A stretch of 15,957 nucleotides of DNA. Origin: Candidatus Competibacteraceae bacterium (GTDB lineage: Bacteria > Pseudomonadota > Gammaproteobacteria > Competibacterales > Competibacteraceae). Shown here piece after piece: positions 8,556 through 15,957 of the stretch; positions within the stretch are counted from its first letter, which is position 1; the number at the start of each line of letters is the position of its first letter. The DNA is taken from contig JAAUQA010000018.1 in assembly GCA_012032855.1 (NCBI GenBank), forward strand, positions 1-15,957, read 5' to 3'. The translations under genes were made by a program, and so were the position numbers. The notes beneath the pieces are model-generated. The model had not been told where the DNA came from. It made no database searches and was given only the letters and a program-made list of their open reading frames with translations.

Positions 8556-9068
8556 TCAGCGTGCTCGCGCTTCGCTACGGACCTGTTTTTCCAACTTTTT
8601 CCGAATGCGGTTGCGTTTTAGCGGGGACAGATAATCGACGAACAGCTTGCCTTCCAAGTGATCCATCTCATGTTGAATACACACCGACAACAACTCTTCG
8701 GCAATCATCTCAAAAGACTCACCGCGACGATCCAACGCACTGAAGCGAATCCAACTTGCCCGTTGCACCGGAGCATACACACCCGGCACCGACAAACACC
8801 CTTCATCCATTTCCTGTTCTCCGGAACGTTCTAAAATGCACGGGTTGATCAACACCAGCGGTTGATCCTTCATTTCTGAGATATCCATGACGATGATGCG
8901 CTTTTGCACGTTGACTTGTGTTGCAGCCAAACCAATGCCGGGGGCTGCATACATGGTTTCCAACATATCGTCCACCAAGGTGCGGATCTGCTCATCCACG
9001 GTATCCACAGGGATAGCCCGCTTACGCAGCCTGGGATCGGGAAAATGGAGGATACTTAATAGCGCCAT
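8556..9068 (-). CDS. def: Peptide deformylase
   Basis: Def removes the N-formyl group from nascent proteins using a bound metal, usually Fe2+. The three family motifs are present: GIGLAATQ (residues 44-51), EGCLS with metal ligand C91, and QHEMDHLEG with ligands H133 and H137 and catalytic E134. The ATG at 9068 gives a 170-aa protein beginning [15 protein letters not shown], which is where the family starts. A further in-frame ATG at 9131 would add 21 residues ([15 protein letters not shown]...) that are not family-like and lie in the promoter region, so it was not used. A modest AAGAGCGG lies upstream. It is the first gene of the leftward operon and diverges from the lysM gene. Confidence 0.96.
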   Translation of the reverse strand: MALLSILHFPDPRLRKRAIPVDTVDEQIRTLVDDMLETMYAAPGIGLAATQVNVQKRIIVMDISEMKDQPLVLINPCILERSGEQEMDEGCLSVPGVYAPVQRASWIRFSALDRRGESFEMIAEELLSVCIQHEMDHLEGKLFVDYLSPLKRNRIRKKLEKQVRSEARAR

Positions 9069-9106
9069 ATCATTACCGCTCTTTAGTTCAAATGGGCCTA
9101 AAATAG

Positions 9107-9135
9107 TGTATAAGTATCGTAAATAATACAAGAAA
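9107..9135 (-). promoter_or_regulatory. Possible promoter of the def-fmt-rsmB-ntrYX-trkAH operon
   Basis: On the minus strand a -10-like TATACA (9112-9107) lies 17 nt downstream of TTTCTT (9135-9130), a weak -35. The -10 is about 38 nt from the def ATG. The stretch is AT-rich compared with the flanking genes, as expected for a divergent promoter region. Both hexamers deviate from the sigma-70 consensus, so this is a tentative assignment. Confidence 0.25.
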
Positions 9136-9150
9136 TCTTCGGCAAGCCGC

Positions 9151-9156
9151 TATACT
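9151..9156 (+). promoter_or_regulatory. Possible -10 element for the lysM-dprA operon
   Basis: TATACT matches the sigma-70 -10 consensus at five of six positions and lies 58 nt before the lysM ATG. The -35 region at the expected distance (around 9127-9133) has no good match, so a start here would need an activator or another element. The gene itself has AAGGA at 9201-9205, a well-placed ribosome binding site. Confidence 0.3.
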
Positions 9157-9214
9157 TTGTGCACGGTAGCCATTTTGTTGTACGCTCGCTATTCGACAAT
9201 AAGGATCCAGTACA

Positions 9215-10364
9215 ATGATGATTAAAAAATGTACCGCAAAATCTGGCCCTTTTGTGCCGGTGCTGGCCCTGCTGCTCAGCGCCTGTGCGCAACCCCGAAC
9301 AAACCGACAATCCCCGCCAGCCCGAACCACCACCTCCGATAGCAATGAATCAGGCTGCGGCAGCTACTGCTACTGCATCGGACAGAGGTCGGGTGCGTTT
9401 ACGCCCGGATCACCCGCAAGTCTACACTGTTCAGCCGGGTGATTCGCTGTTGGATGTTGCTGAGGTTTTTTTAGAGACGCCCTGGCGTTGGGCTCAGCTT
9501 TGGCAACCCGACCCGAGCTTGGATAACGCCAATCAGATTTATCCCGGTGACAGGATCGAATTGTACGAAGAAAACGGGCAACCTGTATTACGCCTGATTC
9601 CTGCCACTGAACCACCCATCATCAAGCTCTCACCACAAGTGCGGGCAGAGGACTTCAATAGACCGATTCCCACCATACCCCGCAGCGCCATCTCCAGCTT
9701 TGTGTTGCGTTCCATCGTTGTCAACAAAGCGGATTGGGATGCTGCTCCCGTCATCGTGGGGGGCATTGATGATCGTGTCAACCTGGGCCAAGGCGATCGT
9801 GTTTACGTACAAAGTCCTGACGGATTCGACTACAGCCTATACCGGGTGTTCCGTGGCGGACGTGAACTCCGTGATCCAGCGACCGGGCGCTTCCTCGGTT
9901 TCGATGGGGTCTACATGGGGGACGCCGTATTGGACGGGGACGAAACGGAAAATCCCGCCACATTCCTATTGACCCGCTCGCGTCATGAAATACAACGCGG
10001 TGATCGGCTGTTCCAAATGGAGGAGGAAGAGGATGTGTTTAGCTTCACCCCGCGCCCTGCCTTACCGGATACCGAAGGGCAAATCGTCGTCGTGTTGGGT
10101 GACTCGGTCAATGCCCGCCAATATGGCAGCGTGATCGTCAACGTTGGTTTCGATGAAGGCGTGGAGCCCGGGCAAATGCTGGAAGTATACGGTCCGGCTC
10201 GGGAAATGCGCGACACCTGGGCGAATACTAAAGCGGAGCTACCCGGCAACCATGCCGGTACCGTGATGATCTATAAGGTTTATGACGACGTCAGTTACGC
10301 CCTAGTGACCAATATGATTGCCCCGATCCGTGCTAAAGACCGGGTCACCAGCCCTGAATCCTGA
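9215..10364 (+). CDS. LysM-domain envelope protein, probable lipoprotein, with one apparent frameshift
   Basis: This is a cell-envelope protein with a peptidoglycan-binding LysM domain, of the kind commonly found just before dprA in gammaproteobacteria. The ATG at 9215 has AAGGA nine nt upstream. The start encodes MMIKKCTAKSGPFVPVLALL followed by LSAC, a lipobox with the acylated cysteine at residue 24. This frame stops early. Removing one C from the CCCC run at 9293-9296 joins it to the long downstream frame (QPEQTDNPRQPEPPPP...), giving about 382 aa. A proline- and alanine-rich linker precedes the LysM (about 70-116; YTVQPGDSLLDVAEVFLETPW ... IYPGDRIEL). The remaining 250 residues are a conserved uncharacterised region. 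The precise role is unknown; wall binding and envelope maintenance are inferred. The stop lies 47 nt inside the longest dprA reading. Confidence 0.82.
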
Positions 10365-11484
10365 TTTATCGGTTGAACGTAAAGAGCTGGCCTATTGGCT
10401 GGCTCTTTTGCGCGCCCCCGGGATCGGTCCGGCACGTTTCTCCCGTTTACTGACGCATTTCGGCTCACCCAGGTCAGCACTGGCTGCTAATCGTGGTGAA
10501 TGGGCCGCATTAAATCTGCCGGATGTAGCATTGGACTATTTGGACGCTCCCGATTGGCGTCGGGTGGACCAGGATCTACTGTGGCTGGAACAGCCGGGCA
10601 ATCGATTGATTGGTTTACATGATCCGGATTATCCGCCATTACTAAAACAGATCGAAACGCCACCGCCGTTGCTTTTCGTCCACGGAAACAGCGAATGCTT
10701 GCATAACCCACAGATCGCCATTGTCGGCACCCGTCATCCAACGGCTACGGGTCGGGAAAACGCTCGTCGTTTCGCCGCGCATTTGGCCGAAGCGGGGTTC
10801 ACGATCACCAGTGGACTGGCGTTGGGAGTAGATGCCGAGCACACCAGGGAGCTCTACAAGATCAGGGTTCTACAATCGCCGTCTTGGGTACCGGCGTGGA
10901 CCGCGTCTACCCGGCGAAACACCGGGAATTAGCTCACGCGATTGCCGAGCGCGGTGCTTTGGTTTCGGAACTCCCGCTGGCCACCCCCACCAATGGCAGA
11001 GCATTTCCCGCGCCGCAACCGAATCATCAGCGGTTTAGCGTTCGGCACTCTAGTTGTTGAAGCCGCTGTCCGCAGCGGTTCGCTCATTACGGCAAGGCTG
11101 GCGACCGAGCAAGGACGAGAAGTGTTTGCGATTCCGGGTTCGATTCATAACTCAATGGCCAAAGGGTGTCACGGCCTGATTCGGCAAGGCGCTAAACTGG
11201 TTGAAACCGCTGCCGATATACTGGAAGAACTCGGTGCACTGGCGCAGGCAGCAGTGCAGTTTGCAAGTTCACCCGAGTCGACGGCTCCTGCTGCTGAAGT
11301 GCCGGAACTGGATGATGAATACCAGCGTCTGCTGGAGGCCCTGGGGAATAAACCCGCTGCTGTGGATGAGTTGGTCGGGCGTTGCGGATTGACGGCTGAG
11401 ACGGTTTCCTCCATGCTGCTTATCCTGGAATTGCAAGGTTTCGTTGTCGCCGCCCCCGGTGGCCTATATTCCCGTAGCCCTTGA
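10318..11484 (+). CDS. dprA: DNA processing protein DprA, broken by two apparent indels
   Basis: DprA binds incoming single-stranded DNA during natural transformation and loads RecA. The N-terminal part (ELAYWLALLRAPGIGPARF) is followed by the Rossmann-type core: IAIVGTRHPTATGRENARR, SGLALGVDAEAH, FPRRNRIISGLA and REVFAIPGSI. A C-terminal winged-helix region ends YSRSP. Two corrections are needed: one missing G near 10839 (restoring DAEAHQGALQDQGST) and one extra C in the CCCCC run at 10984-10988 (restoring ATPPMAEHFPRRNR). They cancel to give about 388 aa. The start is uncertain. The only usual start codon in frame upstream is TTG at 10318, which overlaps the end of the LysM gene; homology proper begins near 10375. 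Smg follows 9 nt downstream. Confidence 0.88.
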
Positions 11485-11493
11485 GGAGTACCG

Positions 11494-11970
11494 ATGAAAG
11501 AGAACGTCCTGGACGTATTAATGTATCTGTTTCAAAACTACATGAATGACGATACGGATATTGACCCGGACCGGGAATCGATTGAAACCGAATTGCTGGA
11601 AGCCGGCTTTCCCTCTCAAGGTATTCAACAAGCGTTTGAATGGCTGGACGGGTTGTTGGCCAGTCAGGAATCGCCGGTTCGGGTGTGCTACCCGGAGCGC
11701 TCGTTCCGAATTTATATAGAACAGGAAAGAGCTAGATTAGACCCCGACTGTCGGGGATTTTTATTGTTCTTAGAGCAGACTGGCGTACTGAGTCCCGAAA
11801 CACGGGAACTGATTATTGATCGGGTTATGGCGCTGGCCACAGACGATATCGACCTGCAACAGCTTAAATGGATCATTCTCATGGTGTTGTTCAATCAACC
11901 CGGCCAGGAGGAAGCGTATGCCTGGATGGAAGATTTGGTATTCGAGGATATGGCGGGCTATCTGCACTGA
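11494..11970 (+). CDS. smg: Smg family protein (DUF494)
   Basis: This is a 158-aa protein of the Smg/DUF494 family, nearly the same length as E. coli Smg. It starts MKENVLDVLMYLFQNYM and ends with the family-typical WMEDLVFEDMAGYLH. The middle is rich in acidic and hydrophobic residues and has no catalytic motif I can identify. The function is unsettled; the gene is almost always found beside dprA. A strong GAGGAG (11483-11488) lies five nt before the ATG and overlaps the dprA stop, so the two are probably translated from one transcript. A terminator-like hairpin lies inside the gene at 11742-11756. Confidence 0.94.
   Translation: MKENVLDVLMYLFQNYMNDDTDIDPDRESIETELLEAGFPSQGIQQAFEWLDGLLASQESPVRVCYPERSFRIYIEQERARLDPDCRGFLLFLEQTGVLSPETRELIIDRVMALATDDIDLQQLKWIILMVLFNQPGQEEAYAWMEDLVFEDMAGYLH
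11742..11765 (+). other. Terminator-like hairpin inside smg
   Basis: CCCCGA (11742-11747) and TCGGGG (11751-11756) form a perfect 6-bp stem around the loop CTG, followed by ATTTTTATT. The arrangement resembles a short intrinsic terminator pointing rightwards, but it lies in the smg coding sequence (codons for DPDCRGFLLF). It may be chance. It could also cause termination when smg is not being translated. Confidence 0.3.
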
Positions 11971-12167
11971 TACCTCATCTTTAACAACCCTTCACTATTA
12001 GCGCTACTCCTACATCGCATGATTGACGAGCACTTGTCCGATTAGGCGGTGATGATCTTGGTCCCGGTGGAATCAATCCGGCGTGGCCGAATGGGATTCT
12101 TCCAAACCGCTGACCGTTTCCATGCAGTACGGAGATGTTCCCCTAGCGCTCTGCTAAATGATTAATT
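11971..12167. other. smg-topA intergenic region
   Basis: This is 197 nt without a credible gene. A small hairpin is possible at 12070-12099: CGGC-GTG-GCCG at 12079-12089, flanked more loosely by GAATC (12070-12074) and GATTC (12095-12099). TTGACG at 12023-12028 resembles a -35, but no -10 lies at the right distance. AGCGCT occurs near both ends (about 12000 and 12150). No U-tract terminator is seen after smg. A topA promoter is expected here, because topA is usually transcribed separately and responds to supercoiling, but I cannot place it. Confidence 0.4.
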
Positions 12168-14479
12168 ATGGGTAAAAATCTGGTTATCGTGGAGTCTCCG
12201 GCAAAAGCCAGAACCATCAAAAAGTATTTAGGCAAAGATTTCGAAGTGCTGGCCTCTTACGGCCATGTACGGGACTTGGTGCCCCGCGAAGGGGCTGTCG
12301 ATCCCGACCATGACTTTGCCATGAAATATGACACCATCGATAAAAACAGCAAGCATATCGAAGCGATTGCCAAGGCCGCGAGCAAGGCCGATGCGCTATA
12401 TTTAGCAACCGATCCGGATCGCGAAGGCGAGGCGATCTCCTGGCATGTGTTCGAATTGCTCAAGGCACGTCAGCTGGTCGATGACAAACCCGTGCAACGG
12501 GTCATATTTCATGAAATTACCCAACGGGCGATTGCCGAAGCGATGGCCCATCCGCGCCATCTGTCAATGGAATTAGTCAACGCCCAGCAGGCTAGGCGCG
12601 CATTGGATTATTTGGTAGGTTTTAATCTATCGCCGCTACTGTGGAAAAAAATCCGCAGCGGGTTATCCGCCGGTCGGGTGCAATCCCCGGCTTTGCGGAT
12701 GATTGTCGAGCGGGAAGAAGAGATCGAACGCTTCGAAGTCCAGGAATACTGGAGCATAGAAGCCGAAGTAGCCAAACAAGAACAACCCTTTAATGCCAAA
12801 TTAACGCACTATCAGGGCGAACGGTTAACTCAATTCAGCATTACTGAGCAGAGCGCCGCCGAAGCGATCGAAACCGCTGTGCGGACTGCGGCACAGGGAA
12901 AGCTGCTGGTAGCGAGCGTAGAGCGCAAACAGCGCAAACGCAATCCCGCAGCACCGTTCACCACCTCTACGTTGCAACAGGAAGCGTCCCGCAAACTGGG
13001 ATTGACCACCCAACGCACTATGCGGATTGCCCAACAACTCTACGAAGGGGTTGATATCGGCGGTGAAACGGTTGGCTTGATCACTTATATGCGCACCGAT
13101 TCAGTCTATCTCGCGCAGGAAGCGATCAGCGAAATTCGCACACTGATTACCCAACGTTACGGCGCTCACAACGTACCGAAGACGCCCCGTCAGTTCAAAA
13201 CGCGCACCAAGAACGCTCAGGAAGCGCATGAAGCAGTTCGCCCGACCTCGGTGATGTTGGCCCCGGACACGGTGCGTGAGCACTTGAACCCGGAACAATA
13301 CCGCTTGTATGAACTGATCTGGAAACGCACCGTGGCCTGTCAAATGATTCCAGCCACTCTGAACACAGTAGGCGTTGACCTCAATTGCGGAACCGGCCAT
13401 GTATTTCGCGCGACCGGTTCGACCTTGGCCGATCCGGGTTTCATGGCGGTGTATCAGGAAGGGGTAGACGACAGTACCGAAGAGAACGATGATCGTATCT
13501 TACCCGCGATGAACGAGGGTGAGTTGGTCGAGCTGCGAGCTATCCGGCCCGAACAGCATTTCACTGAACCGCCGCCGCGTTATACTGAAGCCTCGCTGGT
13601 CAAGACGCTGGAGGAATTCGGCATCGGTCGCCCCTCGACTTATGCCAGCATTATTTCCACCCTGCTGCAGCGTAATTACGCAGTATTGGACAAGCGACGT
13701 TTTCAACCCACCGATATGGGGCGTATCGTCAATCGTTTCCTGACTCAGCACTTCAGTCGCTATGTGAATTATGATTTCACCGCCCGCCTGGAAGATGAAT
13801 TGGATGACGTCTCGCGCGGTGAAAAAACTGGATCCCAGTGATGAGCGCCTTTTGGGAACCCTTTCGTCAGCAGGTCGAGGAAAAAAGCCAAGTCTCGCGG
13901 GATGAGGTCGTCCAGGCGCGAGAATTAGGCATTGATCCCAAATCGGGTCGACCGATTAGCGTGCGCATGGGGCGTTACGGTGCTTTCGCGCAAATCGGCA
14001 CCCGCGATGATGAGGAAAAGCCCCGCTTTGCCGGTTTACGCCAAGAGCAACGCATGGACAAAATCACCTTGGAAGAGGCATTGGCGCTATTCCAATTACC
14101 AAGAACCTTAGGCGAAACCCCGGAAGGCGAAACGGTATCGACCAATATCGGTCGCTTCGGTCCTTATGTACGCTACGGAAAGAGTTACGTCTCGCTCAAG
14201 GAAGACGACCCGTATACAGTTACCCTGGAAAAGGCGCTGGAACTGATTGCCGAACACAAGACTGCTGCCGCCAATAAAATTATCCGTGCCTTTGATGGCT
14301 CTCCCATTCAGGTTTTACGGGGGCGTTATGGCCCTTACATAACCGATGGCGAGCGCAACGCGCGCATCCCCAAAAACGCCGAACCGGAAAAGCTGACCTT
14401 GGCCGAATGCGAGGCGCTTATTCAGGCAGCACCGCCCAAGAAAAAGCGGCGCACTGCGACTCGTAAGAAAGCCTCTTGA
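12168..14479 (+). CDS. topA: DNA topoisomerase I, with one apparent frameshift
   Basis: This is a type IA topoisomerase that relaxes negative supercoils by single-strand cleavage. The TOPRIM domain starts KNLVIVESPAKARTIKKYL (E9) and has the metal-binding D82-P-D84-R-E86. The catalytic tyrosine is Y307 in GLITYMRTDSVY. Other core motifs are SAGRVQSPALRM and EEFGIGRPSTYASII. The first frame stops at 13841. Adding one A to the run at 13822-13827 restores GEKNWIPVMSAFWEPF, which joins the C-terminal frame, giving about 770 aa. The C-terminal region has repeated GRYGPY-type motifs (MGRYGAFAQIG, IGRFGPYVRYG, RGRYGPYITDG) instead of cysteine zinc fingers, and a lysine-arginine tail (PPKKKRRTATRKKAS). 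The stop shares one base with the tsaC start. No Shine-Dalgarno is seen before the ATG, so the start rests on homology to the usual N-terminus. Confidence 0.94.
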
Positions 14480-15039
14480 TGAACCTCCGCCCCTTTCAGG
14501 AACGTCGCTTACGTCATGTCTTAGAGGCGGGAGGATTGATTGCTTATCCCACCGAGGCGGTCTTCGGCCTCGGTTGCGACCCCTACAACGAAACAGCGGT
14601 CGAACAGGTATTGGCCGTTAAGCAGCGGCCCTGGAACAAGGGTTTAATTCTGATCGCTGCCGCCTTCGACCAGCTGGTTCCCTTTGTAAACCCACTGTCC
14701 GACCCGCAGCGTGCTCAAGTAGAATCCACTTGGCCTGGCCCGGTGACCTGGCTGCTGCCGGTGCGCCCCGAAGTCCCTTTTTGGCTGTGCGGAGAGCACG
14801 ATACCCTGGCGGTGCGGGTTACCGCGCACCCCTTGGCAGCAGCCTTATGTCGCGCTTGGGGTGGGGCTTTGGTTTCGACCAGCGCTAATTTTAGCGGGCG
14901 GTCACCGGCGCGCACTGCTTTAGCGGTCCGTAAACAACTCGGTCGGCAGGTTGATTATATTATTCCCGGCGCCACGGGCGGCGCTCGCAAACCCACCGAA
15001 ATCCGCAGCTTGGACGGGCGTATCGTGCGCTCCACTTAG
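14479..15039 (+). CDS. tsaC: Threonylcarbamoyl-AMP synthase TsaC
   Basis: This YrdC-domain enzyme makes threonylcarbamoyl-AMP from threonine, bicarbonate and ATP, the first step of t6A formation on tRNAs reading ANN codons. The 186-aa length fits the short TsaC form rather than the longer Sua5 form. Visible family features are IAYPTEAVFGLGCDP near the N-terminus, VKQRPWNKGLI, a central WPGPVTWLLP, and VSTSANFSGRSPA. The ATG at 14479 overlaps the topA TGA by one base (TGATG); a TTG three bases earlier is less likely. hemF follows 8 nt after the stop. Co-transcription of topA, tsaC and hemF is inferred from the spacing. Confidence 0.95.
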   Translation: MNLRPFQERRLRHVLEAGGLIAYPTEAVFGLGCDPYNETAVEQVLAVKQRPWNKGLILIAAAFDQLVPFVNPLSDPQRAQVESTWPGPVTWLLPVRPEVPFWLCGEHDTLAVRVTAHPLAAALCRAWGGALVSTSANFSGRSPARTALAVRKQLGRQVDYIIPGATGGARKPTEIRSLDGRIVRST

Positions 15040-15047
15040 ACGCAGTC

Positions 15048-15957
<910 letters not shown>

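Noticed and set aside
9068..9131. Longer def start at 9131
   Set aside because: The extra 21 residues do not match deformylases and would place the start codon within the likely promoter. The ATG at 9068 gives the usual N-terminus.
11971..12167. Riboswitch or small RNA upstream of topA
   Set aside because: Only a weak short hairpin is present. I recognise no aptamer consensus, promoter-terminator pair or tRNA-like fold.
13815..13845. Programmed -1 frameshifting in topA at the A-run
   Set aside because: AAAAAAC resembles a slippery heptamer but is in the wrong phase for the classic A AAA AAC arrangement. Similar breaks occur at G- and C-runs in other genes, so sequencing error is simpler.

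Overview
This window reads as chromosomal housekeeping DNA from a gammaproteobacterium. Every recognisable protein is of gammaproteobacterial type: HemF and Smg resemble the E. coli proteins closely, and TrkA, Fmt and RsmB have the E. coli lengths. The gene order trkH-trkA-ntrX-ntrY-DUF4390-rsmB-fmt-def, divergent from lysM-dprA-smg-topA-tsaC-hemF, suits non-enteric lineages such as methanotrophs or purple sulfur bacteria. That placement is inference and I cannot name a genus. I see no phage, transposase, CRISPR array, tRNA or rRNA, and no undescribed multi-gene system.

Left block (1-9068, minus strand). Reading from right to left, an apparent single operon runs def, fmt, rsmB, a DUF4390 gene, ntrY, ntrX, trkA and trkH, with trkH cut by the window edge. 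Spacing is tight: 4-nt ATGA overlaps at fmt/rsmB and ntrY/ntrX, a 38-nt overlap at rsmB/DUF4390 and a 22-nt overlap at DUF4390/ntrY. It joins start-codon metabolism (formylation of initiator tRNA, removal of formyl, 16S rRNA m5C methylation) to an NtrYX-type two-component system and a Trk potassium uptake system. The only large gap, between ntrX and trkA, is mostly filled by a 99-bp imperfect palindrome (1972-2070).

Right block (9215-15957, plus strand). A LysM-domain envelope protein, dprA, smg, topA, tsaC and hemF follow one another. lysM, dprA and smg are overlapping or closely spaced. A 197-nt gap precedes topA. topA/tsaC/hemF are again close-packed. hemF runs off the window a few codons before its expected end. 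The 146-nt spacer 9069-9214 holds the divergent start regions of both blocks.

The most striking property is technical. Six of the fourteen genes (trkA, rsmB, lysM, dprA, topA, hemF) are each broken by one or two single-base indels, nine in all. Nearly all lie in short homopolymer runs. In each case conserved protein sequence resumes immediately in another frame, and I find no in-frame nonsense mutations. This fits uncorrected homopolymer sequencing errors better than gene decay, so these genes are annotated here as full-length loci with the corrected reading described.
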